NCBI GenBank assembly: GCA_047975295.1
Contig: JBKEDH010000084.1
Location: 1 to 27,889 of the forward strand
DNA: 27,889 bases
Direction of reading: 5' to 3'
DNA from: JBKEDH01 sp047975295
GTDB taxonomy: Bacteria; Bacteroidota; Bacteroidia; Flavobacteriales; Flavobacteriaceae
Positions 6,109 through 13,542 of this stretch are shown in pieces. Within the stretch, counting starts at the first letter, position 1. Every line of letters starts with the position of its first letter. The position numbers and the translations under genes were made by a program. Below the pieces are notes generated by a model. It was not told where the DNA came from, did not search any database, and worked only from the letters and a program-made list of their open reading frames with translations.

Positions 6109-8295
6109 ATGGAAATGCAACAATTTCATTACGATAATAAAATCGTTAAAAACTTCCTTTATGCAACTATGCTGTGGGGTGTTGTAGGGATGCTGGTAGG
6201 TTTAATACTGGCATTAATGTTTTTATTCCCAAACCTAACCGATGGTATTTCGTGGTTAAGTTTTGGTAGATTGCGCCCACTACACACCAATGCCGTAGTT
6301 TTTGCTTTTGTAGGGAATGCCATTTTTGCAGGGGTTTATTACTCGTCGCAGCGTTTGCTTAAAACCAGAATGTTTAGTGATGTTTTAAGTAAAATTAACT
6401 TCTGGGGTTGGCAACTTATTATTGTTGCAGCAGCTATAACACTGCCTTTGGGCTATACATCGTCTAAGGAGTATGCCGAGTTGGAGTGGCCAATCGATAT
6501 TATGATAACCATTGTTTGGGTGGTTTTTGGATGGAATTTAATAGGAACTGTATTAAAAAGAAGGCAACGGCACATGTACGTTGCCATTTGGTTTTACATT
6601 GCTACGTTTGTTACTGTTGCGGTACTTCATATTTTTAACAGTTTAGAGTTGCCTGTTAGCGGTTTTAAAAGTTATTCGGTGTATGCCGGCGTACAAGATG
6701 CATTGGTTCAATGGTGGTACGGGCATAATGCTGTGGCATTTTTCTTAACCACACCATTTTTGGGCTTAATGTATTACTTTGTTCCAAAAGCGGCCAACCG
6801 TCCGGTGTATTCGTACCGGTTATCTATTGTGCATTTTTGGTCGTTAATATTCATTTATATTTGGGCAGGACCCCACCACTTACTATATACGGCCTTGCCA
6901 GAATGGGCGCAAAATTTAGGCGTTGTGTTTTCGGTTATGTTATTAATGCCGTCTTGGGGAGGGATGATAAACGGTTTATTGACCCTGCGGGGTGCTTGGG
7001 ATAAAGTGCGTACCGATCCTGTTTTGAAATTTATGGTAGTAGCCATTACAGGTTATGGTATGGCTACTTTTGAAGGACCTACACTATCGTTAAAAAATGT
7101 AAATGCCATTGGCCATTTTACCGATTGGATTATAGCCCACGTTCATGTAGGAGCGTTGGCATGGAACGGTTTCTTGACTTTTGGTATGATTTATTACTTG
7201 GTACCAAAATTATTTAAAACCAAATTACATTCGGTGCCTTTGGCCAATTTCCATTTCTGGATAGGAACCTTGGGAATTATTATTTATGCTTTACCACTCT
7301 ATGTAGCCGGTTTTACCCAAGCCAGTATGTGGAACCAATTTAATCCAGATGGTACCTTAACTTATGGTAACTTTTTGGAGACCGTAACCGAAATAATACC
7401 TATGTACTGGATGCGTGCCATAGGTGGTACATTGTTTCTTACAGGAATGCTTATTTTAATTTACAATGTTATTGTTACTATAAGAAAAGGAAGTAAAGTT
7501 GAAGACGAATTGGCAGAAGCTCCTGCACTTGAGCGTGTAACAAAACGCCGTACGGCAGGCGAAGGGTGGCACACTTGGTTAGAGCGCAAACCGATACAGC
7601 TTACTATTTTGGCTACTGTGGCTATTTTAATTGGGGGGATTATACAAATTGTTCCTACCATTATGGTTAAATCTAATATCCCGACTATCGATAGTGTAAA
7701 ACCTTATACCGCATTAGAACTTGAAGGACGTGATATTTACATTCGAGAAGGATGTGTAGGATGTCATTCGCAAATGATACGTCCGTTTAGAAGTGAGGTA
7801 GAACGTTATGGCGAATACTCGAAAGCAGGCGAATATGTTTACGACCATCCGTTTTTATGGGGAAGTAAACGTACAGGACCGGATTTGCACCGTTTAGGAG
7901 GAAAGTATTCCGATAACTGGCACTTTAACCACATGTACGACCCACAAAGTATATCATCTGGTTCCATTATGCCACGTTATCAATGGTTGATTACCGATGA
8001 ATTGGATAAATCGAATACCGAAGCCAAAATGCGAGCCATGGTTACTTTAGGAGTGCCTTATACCGACGAAGATATAGCCAATGCACAGGCAAGCATGGCC
8101 GAACAAGGTGAGCAAATAGAAAAAAATCTTTATAGCGATCCCGATTTTGTGGCTTCGTACGAAGCCAATAAAACCTATAACGAAGAAAACGGCTTGGAAT
8201 TCGTAGAGATGAGAAACCGTGAAATAGTAGCCTTAATTGCATATCTGCAGCGTCTCGGTACCGATATTAAAGTAGGAGACACAGCACAGAACTAA
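6109..8295 (+). CDS. ccoN: Fused CcoN-CcoO, catalytic and mono-haem subunits of cbb3 oxidase
   Basis: A single 728-residue chain combines subunit I (about 1-470) with subunit II (about 520-728). The CcoN half has the cofactor ligands: His59 (haem b), His206 and the His256-His257 pair (Cu(B)), Tyr250 at the cross-linked tyrosine position, and His344-x-His346 (haem b3 and b). Each is offset by one from the Pseudomonas stutzeri numbering as I recall it. The CcoO half carries one c-type haem site, C549-VG-C552-H553, the following MIRPFRSEVERYGEYSKAGE block and a likely Met axial ligand in GSIMPRYQW. A linker with a membrane helix near residues 492-512 replaces the usual CcoO N-terminal anchor. 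The complex reduces O2 with high affinity and pumps protons. CcoN-CcoO fusion is a known Bacteroidota trait. Confidence 0.95.
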   Translation: MEMQQFHYDNKIVKNFLYATMLWGVVGMLVGLILALMFLFPNLTDGISWLSFGRLRPLHTNAVVFAFVGNAIFAGVYYSSQRLLKTRMFSDVLSKINFWGWQLIIVAAAITLPLGYTSSKEYAELEWPIDIMITIVWVVFGWNLIGTVLKRRQRHMYVAIWFYIATFVTVAVLHIFNSLELPVSGFKSYSVYAGVQDALVQWWYGHNAVAFFLTTPFLGLMYYFVPKAANRPVYSYRLSIVHFWSLIFIYIWAGPHHLLYTALPEWAQNLGVVFSVMLLMPSWGGMINGLLTLRGAWDKVRTDPVLKFMVVAITGYGMATFEGPTLSLKNVNAIGHFTDWIIAHVHVGALAWNGFLTFGMIYYLVPKLFKTKLHSVPLANFHFWIGTLGIIIYALPLYVAGFTQASMWNQFNPDGTLTYGNFLETVTEIIPMYWMRAIGGTLFLTGMLILIYNVIVTIRKGSKVEDELAEAPALERVTKRRTAGEGWHTWLERKPIQLTILATVAILIGGIIQIVPTIMVKSNIPTIDSVKPYTALELEGRDIYIREGCVGCHSQMIRPFRSEVERYGEYSKAGEYVYDHPFLWGSKRTGPDLHRLGGKYSDNWHFNHMYDPQSISSGSIMPRYQWLITDELDKSNTEAKMRAMVTLGVPYTDEDIANAQASMAEQGEQIEKNLYSDPDFVASYEANKTYNEENGLEFVEMRNREIVALIAYLQRLGTDIKVGDTAQN

Positions 8296-8313
8296 TCAAA
8301 ATCACTAATAATC

Positions 8314-8499
8314 ATGTTAAAATTTGTAAAAAATTATATGGATAGTATTATTGGGATAGAAATATACCCGATAATATCCCTAATTATCTTTTTCTCATTT
8401 TTTGTGATATTATTTTGGTGGGTCATCACAGCAAAAAAAGATTATATAAAAGAAGTAAGCAACCTTCCATTAGATAACGAAAACGACGATAAATTATGA
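8314..8499 (+). CDS. ccoQ: CcoQ-like small subunit of cbb3 oxidase
   Basis: A 61-residue single-pass membrane protein: a short basic start, one hydrophobic helix (about residues 17-39, IYPIISLIIFFSFFVILFWWVI), then a charged tail TAKKDYIKEVSNLPLD with the acidic end typical of this position. CcoQ/FixQ stabilises the assembled oxidase. It begins 18 bases after ccoNO and its stop overlaps the ccoP start by four bases (ATGA), showing translational coupling. Sequence conservation in CcoQ is weak, so the assignment rests on length, topology and position. Confidence 0.8.
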   Translation: MLKFVKNYMDSIIGIEIYPIISLIIFFSFFVILFWWVITAKKDYIKEVSNLPLDNENDDKL

Positions 8500-9365
8500 A
8501 CAAATTAATGCCTTCTTGGGTACGGGTACCGGTAATATTTTTCTTAGTATTTGGACTTACGGAATATATAGTGGATTCTGGCGATAAACCGGCATTTATC
8601 GAATACCCAGCAGTAGCCCTGTTTTTAGTATTAGTACTATTTATCCTTATAGCTATCGAAGCCATAGTAGCTACCATAGAAAAAGTAATGATGGAGAGTC
8701 TAGACGAAGAAGCTAAGGCAAGGTTCTTGGCCGAAAGCGAAAAGTCCCGCAAGGATTCTTGGTTTAGTAAAACCTATAAAAAACTTTTAGATTCCAAACC
8801 TCTCGAAAAAGAAGGGGAAATTGTGTTGGATCATAGCTACGATGGTATTAGGGAGCTGGATAATAACCTACCGCCATGGTGGTTGTATTCTTTTTATATT
8901 TCGATTATCTTTTCAGTAGTTTATTTACTTAAATACCATGTGTTTGAAGGACAAAACCAATATGATGAATTGGATATAGAGCTGGCCGAAGCCAAAATGG
9001 CAGTCGAAGAATACAAAAAAACAGCAACCGATTTGGTCGATGTTAATTCTGTAACCTTACTTACCGATGCAGCCAATTTAAGTGTGGGCAAGTCGGTTTT
9101 CGATACAAATTGCGTAGCTTGCCATATGGCCGATGGAGGTGGAGGTATAGGTCCTAACCTAACCGATAAATACTGGATTTTAGGAGGCGATATAAAAAGC
9201 GTGTTTAAAACGGTTAGCGAAGGTGGCCGTTCGGGTAAGGGGATGATTGCGTGGAAACAAATGTTAAAGCCCAAAGAAATTGCCCAAGTATCTAGTTACC
9301 TGCTAAGTTTTCAAGGCACAACACCTGCCAATCCCAAAGATCCCGAAGGTGATCTTGTAGAATAA
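8496..9365 (+). CDS. ccoP: CcoP, mono-haem cytochrome c subunit of cbb3 oxidase
   Basis: A 289-residue membrane-anchored cytochrome c. Two N-terminal helices (about 8-25 and 37-60) precede a charged linker, then the FixP N-terminal signature (DHSYDGIRELDNNLPPWW, about 110-128) with a third helix, a short coiled-coil-like stretch and one C-terminal cytochrome domain. The only haem site is C206-VA-C209-H210; the likely Met ligand is in GKGMIAW. Proteobacterial CcoP normally has two CxxCH sites, so this version carries one haem fewer, which fits what I know of Bacteroidota oxidases. It receives electrons and passes them to the haem of the CcoO half. Start codon overlap with ccoQ fixes the start. 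Confidence 0.92.
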   Translation: MNKLMPSWVRVPVIFFLVFGLTEYIVDSGDKPAFIEYPAVALFLVLVLFILIAIEAIVATIEKVMMESLDEEAKARFLAESEKSRKDSWFSKTYKKLLDSKPLEKEGEIVLDHSYDGIRELDNNLPPWWLYSFYISIIFSVVYLLKYHVFEGQNQYDELDIELAEAKMAVEEYKKTATDLVDVNSVTLLTDAANLSVGKSVFDTNCVACHMADGGGGIGPNLTDKYWILGGDIKSVFKTVSEGGRSGKGMIAWKQMLKPKEIAQVSSYLLSFQGTTPANPKDPEGDLVE

Positions 9366-9436
9366 TAAGTTCTATAAAATAAATAAAGAAACTACACTTT
9401 ATTTCGTATATTTTACCAACTAAACCATTTATATTT

Positions 9437-9478
9437 AAGAACCAAGATTTCTTTTTTAAAAAGACAATCTTGGTTCTT
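9437..9478. terminator. Perfect 13-bp inverted repeat between ccoP and ccoG
   Basis: AAGAACCAAGATT (9437-9449) pairs perfectly with AATCTTGGTTCTT (9466-9478) around a 16-base loop. It stands in the 132-base gap after ccoP and could be an attenuator or processing hairpin that separates the structural genes from ccoG. It lacks a GC-rich stem and a following T-tract, so efficient intrinsic termination is doubtful. The arm resembles the AGAACCAAGA words near 547, suggesting a shared dispersed repeat. Confidence 0.4.
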
Positions 9479-9497
9479 GTCACTAAAAGAAAAACAA

Positions 9498-10919
9498 ATG
9501 AAGACCCAAGATCACGAAAACTTTAGAGATTCCATAAGCACCGTTACCAAAGAAGGAAAGCGGGCTTGGGTATTTCCTAAAAAGCCAAGTGGTCGGTTTT
9601 ATAATTATAGAAAATATGTAAGCTACTCATTACTGGCTTTCTTCTTTATTTCTCCTTTTGTAAAAGTTAACGGAAATCAGTTTTTGTTATTTAACGTGGT
9701 TGAACGCCGTTTTAATATTTTTGGTTTTCCGTTTTGGCCTCAGGACTTTTATCTGTTTGTACTTTCCATGATAATAGGTGTGCTGTTTATTACACTGTTT
9801 ACGGTTAGTTTTGGACGTATTTTTTGTGGATGGATCTGTCCGCAAACTATCTTTTTGGAAATGGTTTTTAGGCGTATCGAATATTGGATAGAAGGAGACA
9901 GGAACAAGCAGATAAGGCTTTCCAAACAGCCTTGGAATGCCGAAAAAATAAGGAAAAAGACCTTGAAGACTGTTATTTTTATTCTTATTTCCTTTTTGGT
10001 GGCTAATGTGTTTTTGGCGTATTTGGTTGGCGGCGATAAACTTATAGAATACATAAAGGATGGCCCTTTTAATTATGGTAATACCATTTTATCTTTACTT
10101 ATTTTTACGGCCGTATTCTATTTTATTTTTGCATGGTTTAGGGAACAGGTTTGTATTATTGCTTGTCCCTACGGAAGACTACAAGGTGTACTTTTAGATA
10201 CAAAATCAATTGTTGTTGCCTACGATTATAAACGTGGCGAAGCCGAAAACGGAAGGAAAAAGTTTAGAAAAAACGAAGATAGGGATGCATTGGGTTTTGG
10301 CGATTGTATCGATTGTTTTCAATGTGTACATGTTTGTCCAACCGGTATCGATATTAGAAATGGTACCCAATTGGAATGTGTTAACTGTACGGCCTGTATA
10401 GACGAATGTGACCATATTATGGATAGCATTAATAAACCAAGAGGCTTAATTAGGTATGCAAGCGAAGAAAACATAAAAAACAAGACGCCATTTAAATTAA
10501 CCGCCAGAATGAAAGGTTATATTGCGGTATTGACCATTTTGGTTGGGGTTTTAATAGGAATGTTGTTTTTAAGAAACGATCTGGAAGCTACTATTTTAAG
10601 ATTGCCCGGGCAACTTTACGAACATAAGGACAACAATATAATAAGTAATGTGTTTACTTATAAATTGGTAAACAAAACAACAGACGATATTAAGGATGTT
10701 AGTTTTAAATTATTGTCTCACCAAGGAAAACTGAAATTGGTATCGACCAAAAACACTTTTACTGTGACCGAAGGTGGTTTTGCTCAAGGTACTTTATTTA
10801 TAGAAATTAATAATGCTGCCTTAACAGGCGACAGGAACAAGATTAAAATAGGGGTTTATCAAGGCGATAAGCTTATCGAAACGGCAACGGCCAACTTTTT
10901 GGGGCCACGAACGTTTTAG
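9498..10919 (+). CDS. ccoG: CcoG/RdxA/FixG, cbb3 oxidase accessory ferredoxin-like protein
   Basis: A 473-residue polytopic membrane protein with polyferredoxin features. N-terminal helices include FCGWICPQ (C110, C114). A further CIIACPYG motif follows. Two classical 4Fe-4S motifs come next: C270-x2-C273-x2-C276-x3-C280-P and C294-x2-C297-x2-C300-x3-C304. The chain ends with a helix and a C-terminal Ig-like periplasmic domain (about 365-473). CcoG is implicated in copper reduction/handling for Cu(B) assembly together with CcoI. The ATG at 9498 is preferred over a TTG at 9477 lying in the preceding hairpin arm. It is transcribed with the oxidase genes or from an unseen promoter in the 132-base gap. 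Confidence 0.93.
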   Translation: MKTQDHENFRDSISTVTKEGKRAWVFPKKPSGRFYNYRKYVSYSLLAFFFISPFVKVNGNQFLLFNVVERRFNIFGFPFWPQDFYLFVLSMIIGVLFITLFTVSFGRIFCGWICPQTIFLEMVFRRIEYWIEGDRNKQIRLSKQPWNAEKIRKKTLKTVIFILISFLVANVFLAYLVGGDKLIEYIKDGPFNYGNTILSLLIFTAVFYFIFAWFREQVCIIACPYGRLQGVLLDTKSIVVAYDYKRGEAENGRKKFRKNEDRDALGFGDCIDCFQCVHVCPTGIDIRNGTQLECVNCTACIDECDHIMDSINKPRGLIRYASEENIKNKTPFKLTARMKGYIAVLTILVGVLIGMLFLRNDLEATILRLPGQLYEHKDNNIISNVFTYKLVNKTTDDIKDVSFKLLSHQGKLKLVSTKNTFTVTEGGFAQGTLFIEINNAALTGDRNKIKIGVYQGDKLIETATANFLGPRTF

Positions 10920-10930
10920 GTAAGTTCGCA

Positions 10931-10990
10931 TTAGGGATTGAGGCATTTGTTGGAGCTCCCGGAACGGAGCGACTGCCGAAAGCCCGACCC
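10931..10990 (+). ncRNA. Candidate structured RNA element between ccoG and ccoH
   Basis: A GC-richer island in AT-rich DNA forms nested pairing: GGG (10934-10936) with CCC (10988-10990), GGCA (10942-10945) with TGCC (10974-10977), and an apical hairpin GCTCC (10955-10959) CGGAAC GGAGC (10966-10970). The frame words TTAGGGATTG and GAAAGCCCGACCC look like those of short elements common in flavobacterial intergenic DNA. They may belong to the Flavo-1 RNA class, but I recall that class only approximately. Strand is uncertain; it is given in the direction of the operon. It starts 11 bases after the ccoG stop. Confidence 0.4.
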
Positions 10991-11048
10991 GGAAATTGTA
11001 AAACCATGCTGCAAATAACCGTAAAAATTGGTATAGGTAATTTGTAAT

Positions 11049-11171
11049 ATGAGTTATAAATTGGTAATTCCGGGAAATGCCATAAAAAATAAGACTGCAA
11101 TCTTGTATAATATCGGTGGTATAATTGTTTTGGATAAAGTAAAGGAAATTTTTAAATTAGAGTTGGAATAA
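11049..11171 (+). CDS. Possible small protein encoded between ccoG and ccoH
   Basis: ATG at 11049 opens 40 codons ending at TAA 11169-11171, 15 bases before ccoH and in the operon direction. The product begins MSYKLVIPGNAIKNK, has a short hydrophobic centre (AILYNIGGIIVL) and a charged amphipathic end (DKVKEIFKLELE). The hydrophobic part is too short for a secure membrane helix. No family is recognised. It may be a real small subunit or assembly factor of the oxidase locus, or a chance ORF in leader DNA. Its codons resemble those of the neighbours and the position is suggestive, but there is no independent support. Confidence 0.3.
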   Translation: MSYKLVIPGNAIKNKTAILYNIGGIIVLDKVKEIFKLELE

Positions 11172-11186
11172 ACTAAAAAAAAGACC

Positions 11187-11633
11187 ATGAAATTTAATTG
11201 GGGGACAGGAATTGTTATTGCTTTTGTGTGCTTTATAGGCTTTATTATGTACTTTATTGTTAATATGATTATAGACAGCAAGTACGAACACCACTTGGTT
11301 ACCGAAGATTATTACGCCGAAGAACTGGCTTACCAACAGGATATAAATAAACTTAAAAATGCCCAGACTTTAGCTGAAAATATTACTTACAAAATTACCG
11401 ATGAGGGACTGAGAATAGAGTTTCCGAAAGCATTGGACTATAAAAAGATTACCGGAAAAGTATTTCTGTATCGTCCATCTAACAAACAATTGGATTTTAA
11501 TACCAATATATCGCTTACCGAACCTTATTTATTGGTGCCGGATATACGTTTGGTAGATGGCCGCTGGAATATTAAGATAGATTGGCAATATAACGATCAA
11601 TTATACCTGTACAAAGAAACCATTACATATTAA
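11187..11633 (+). CDS. ccoH: CcoH/FixH family cbb3 assembly protein
   Basis: A 148-residue protein with a single N-terminal membrane helix (about 7-28, GTGIVIAFVCFIGFIMYFIV). The FixH signature follows: a charged segment DSKYEHHLVTEDYYAEELAYQ, then a beta-rich periplasmic domain (about 65-148) with VFLYRPSNKQLDF and DGRWNIKIDWQY. FixH/CcoH is required for stable cbb3 assembly and is thought to act with the CcoI copper pump. It is two bases from the next gene, so the pair is surely co-transcribed. A potential structured RNA and a 40-codon ORF precede it. Confidence 0.88.
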   Translation: MKFNWGTGIVIAFVCFIGFIMYFIVNMIIDSKYEHHLVTEDYYAEELAYQQDINKLKNAQTLAENITYKITDEGLRIEFPKALDYKKITGKVFLYRPSNKQLDFNTNISLTEPYLLVPDIRLVDGRWNIKIDWQYNDQLYLYKETITY

Positions 11634-11635
11634 AT

Positions 11636-12337
11636 ATGTTTTTATCGGCTTTTGTTTTTGGTCTGTTGGGGAGTTTTCACTGTGTGGGTATGTGTGGGCC
11701 CATTGCTTTTATGCTTCCTGTGGATCGGACAAACGCAATTAAAAAATTTTCCCAGATATTTGTTTATCATTTTGGCAGATTGTTTTCCTATAGTATAATA
11801 GGCTTGGTTTTTGGACTTATAGGTAAAGGATTTTATTTGTTCGGTTTTCAGCAGCAATTATCGATAGCTATTGGGGTTTTAATGATTTTGGTTATTGTAA
11901 TTCCGCAACGCATATTTAATAAGTACAATTTCTCCAAACCGGTTTATAGGGGTATCGGAAAAGTTAAAGCTGCTTTGGGTAGTGCCTTAAAGAAAAAAAC
12001 GTCCGATACATTTTTAACCATTGGTTTCCTTAATGGGTTTTTACCTTGCGGATTAGTGTATATGGCGGTTTTTGCTTCGTTGGCAGAAGGTAGTGCCTTA
12101 AATGGGGCCCTTTATATGCTGTTGTTTGGTGTGGGAACGATTCCGTTAATGACTACTGCGGTCTATTTTAGCCAATTTTTAAAGGGTGGTATCCGTCAAA
12201 AAATACAAAAGGTTATTCCCGTTTTTGTGGTTATTATCGGGTTATTGTTTATTGTTCGTGGTTTAGGGCTGGGTATTCCGTATTTGTCGCCCGCTCCTGT
12301 TACCGAAATGGTTTCGGGAGATATGGATTGTAATTGA
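11636..12337 (+). CDS. TauE/SafE-like (DsbD_2-type) membrane protein of the cco operon
   Basis: A 233-residue protein with about six membrane helices. Both halves carry Cys motifs of the DsbD_2/SafE-like family: HCVGMCGP (about residues 15-22) in the first helix and GFLNGFLPCGLVY (about 127-139) in the fourth. Such proteins are often annotated as sulfite exporters, but genes of this type routinely close cco operons. Their paired membrane cysteines fit copper or thiol transfer during oxidase assembly, which is an inference here. The C-terminus ends GDMDCN with another Cys. The start codon lies two bases after ccoH; the stop lies 25 bases from the end of the convergent HEAT-like gene, so the oxidase operon ends here. 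Confidence 0.8.
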   Translation: MFLSAFVFGLLGSFHCVGMCGPIAFMLPVDRTNAIKKFSQIFVYHFGRLFSYSIIGLVFGLIGKGFYLFGFQQQLSIAIGVLMILVIVIPQRIFNKYNFSKPVYRGIGKVKAALGSALKKKTSDTFLTIGFLNGFLPCGLVYMAVFASLAEGSALNGALYMLLFGVGTIPLMTTAVYFSQFLKGGIRQKIQKVIPVFVVIIGLLFIVRGLGLGIPYLSPAPVTEMVSGDMDCN

Positions 12338-12362
12338 TTTAAAGTTCCAGTTTAAAATAAGA

Positions 12363-12938
12363 CTATTTGTTGGTTTTTATTCGTTTAAAGATACTTTTTG
12401 CTCTAGCTTTATATGCGGCACTTTCCTTGCTAAAATCTTGTTCCAAGATTTGGATGAGTTCTGGATGTACCCATAAAAAGTCTTGTTCTTTTCCTAATAA
12501 AAACAAGGTTTCCATAGCGTGTGCTTTTACGGCCACTTTTTGGCTGCCTATTAGCCAATCGAAACCTGTTTCTATTAGTAATTCTTTATGTTTTTGTTTT
12601 AACGATACTTTAATTGTACTATCTTGCTTGGCATTGTAGGTTTGCGATATTGAAGCACATACTTTGGCAACGGGGCGTACGGCCATATCGAGATGGACTT
12701 GGCTTATGTTTTCTGTAAAATAATCTAAATAAGGTGTTATGGTTTCAATGTTGTCGCTGCATATAAATTCCATTATCCAAGCTGCACGGCAAGAGATTTT
12801 ATTGTCAACTTTAAATAAAATCTGTAACAATACGGGAAATAAATCCATATTATTTTTAACCATATTGGCATATTTAGATCGGTTGTCTCGGGCATGTGTA
12901 ACGTAATTTAGCGCGTTGTATAACTCATCATGGATCAT
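12363..12938 (-). CDS. HEAT-like repeat protein of unknown function
   Basis: A 191-residue soluble, helix-rich protein with helical-pair repeats resembling HEAT/ARM units: DLFPVLLQILFKVDNKISCRAAWIMEFIC, then ITPYLDYFTENISQVHLDMAVRPVAKVC, then a KVAVKAHAMETLFLLG unit and a C-terminal QDFSKESAAYKARAKSIFKRI. I recognise it as a widespread Flavobacteriaceae family whose members are sometimes labelled adenylosuccinate lyase in databases. It lacks the lyase fold size (about 430-480 residues) and signature, so that label should not be used. It has a consensus promoter of its own, diverging from the haem-binding gene. Confidence 0.7.
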   Translation of the reverse strand: MIHDELYNALNYVTHARDNRSKYANMVKNNMDLFPVLLQILFKVDNKISCRAAWIMEFICSDNIETITPYLDYFTENISQVHLDMAVRPVAKVCASISQTYNAKQDSTIKVSLKQKHKELLIETGFDWLIGSQKVAVKAHAMETLFLLGKEQDFLWVHPELIQILEQDFSKESAAYKARAKSIFKRIKTNK

Positions 12939-12957
12939 CGGTAAATTTTTACTTTTA

Positions 12958-12988
12958 CAAAATTATTAACTATATTGGGCTTGACAAA
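12958..12988 (-). promoter_or_regulatory. Consensus Bacteroidota promoter of the HEAT-like gene
   Basis: On the minus strand the -33 motif TTTG (12985-12988) is followed after exactly 19 bases by TAATTTTG (12958-12965), a full TTTG-N19-TAnnTTTG match, with the ATG 20 bases further at 12938. This is the best housekeeping-type promoter in the window. On the plus strand TATATTGG at 12971-12978 could be the overlapping -7 element of the divergent gene. Confidence 0.6.
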
Positions 12989-12996
12989 TTTTAAAA

Positions 12997-13464
12997 ATGA
13001 AGATAATGAAATTAACAAGAAAAAAAATAATATTGCTATTGGTTGTTGTACTGGTGGTGTCCCAATTTTTCCAGCCAGATAAAAACGAAGGTGATTTGGT
13101 ATCTTTAAATGCTTTTTACCAAGAGACCAATACATCTGAAGAAATAAAAGTTATTTTAAACGAAAGCTGTAACGATTGCCATAGTGATGTTACCAGATAT
13201 CCGTGGTACAGTAGTATTACGCCCCTTAATTACTGGATGGCCAGCCATGTTAACGAAGGCAAACGGAAATTCAATATTTCTAAATGGAGTGAATATCCCG
13301 TAAAGCGTAAGGATCATAAAATGGAAGAACTTATAGAAATGGTAGAAGCAGGTCATATGCCTCTAAAATCATATACATGGACACATACCGAAGCCAAACT
13401 TACCGATGTCCAAAAGCAATTGGTTGTAGATTGGGCAAAACAAATTCGTGCAAATATTAAGTAA
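12997..13464 (+). CDS. Membrane-anchored haem-binding-domain protein (Haem_bd type)
   Basis: A 155-residue periplasmic protein. An N-terminal basic stretch and hydrophobic helix (about 10-25) form a signal peptide or anchor. The domain that follows has a c-type haem site C58-ND-C61-H62 in the family context NESCNDCHSDVTRYPWYSSITPLNYWMASHVNEGKRKFN. A later GHMPLKSYT may give the Met axial ligand. This fits the haem-binding domain family common in Bacteroidota, whose role is poorly defined. Lying next to the cbb3 operon, it could be an electron carrier or a haem-linked accessory, but it has its own start region. A second in-frame ATG at 13006 is an equally possible start. Confidence 0.8.
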   Translation: MKIMKLTRKKIILLLVVVLVVSQFFQPDKNEGDLVSLNAFYQETNTSEEIKVILNESCNDCHSDVTRYPWYSSITPLNYWMASHVNEGKRKFNISKWSEYPVKRKDHKMEELIEMVEAGHMPLKSYTWTHTEAKLTDVQKQLVVDWAKQIRANIK

Positions 13465-13482
13465 TGTAAAAGTGTAGGTGTA

Positions 13483-13530
13483 GAACTCGTTTAAATTTTT
13501 TGGATCGAAGCGAAAAGCTTAAACGAATTT
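13483..13530 (+). repeat. Repeat family copy A (48-bp internally deleted form)
   Basis: It starts GAACTCGTTTAAA, continues TTTTTTGGATCGAAGCGAAAA as in the outer end of copy B, then jumps to GCTTAAACGAATTT, a diverged version of the opposite end. About 110 bases of interior are missing. The ends can pair (CGTTTAA with TTAAACG). It lies in the 78-base gap between two convergent genes, where it could serve as a bidirectional transcription end. Confidence 0.7.
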
Positions 13531-13542
13531 ATGTATAAAAAC

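Noticed and set aside
8426..8752. 108-codon frame opposite ccoQ/ccoP
   Set aside because: It lies opposite two clearly coding genes; its product has no recognisable feature and its composition follows the complementary strand.
8921..9274. 117-codon frame opposite ccoP
   Set aside because: Overlaps the cytochrome domain with its CxxCH site on the other strand; a shadow of the real gene.
9477..9497. TTG start of ccoG
   Set aside because: It overlaps the arm of the 13-bp hairpin and adds only seven residues; the ATG at 9498 is sufficient.
12338..12362. Terminator between the TauE-like gene and the HEAT-like gene
   Set aside because: The 25-base gap shows no convincing stem with a T-tract.
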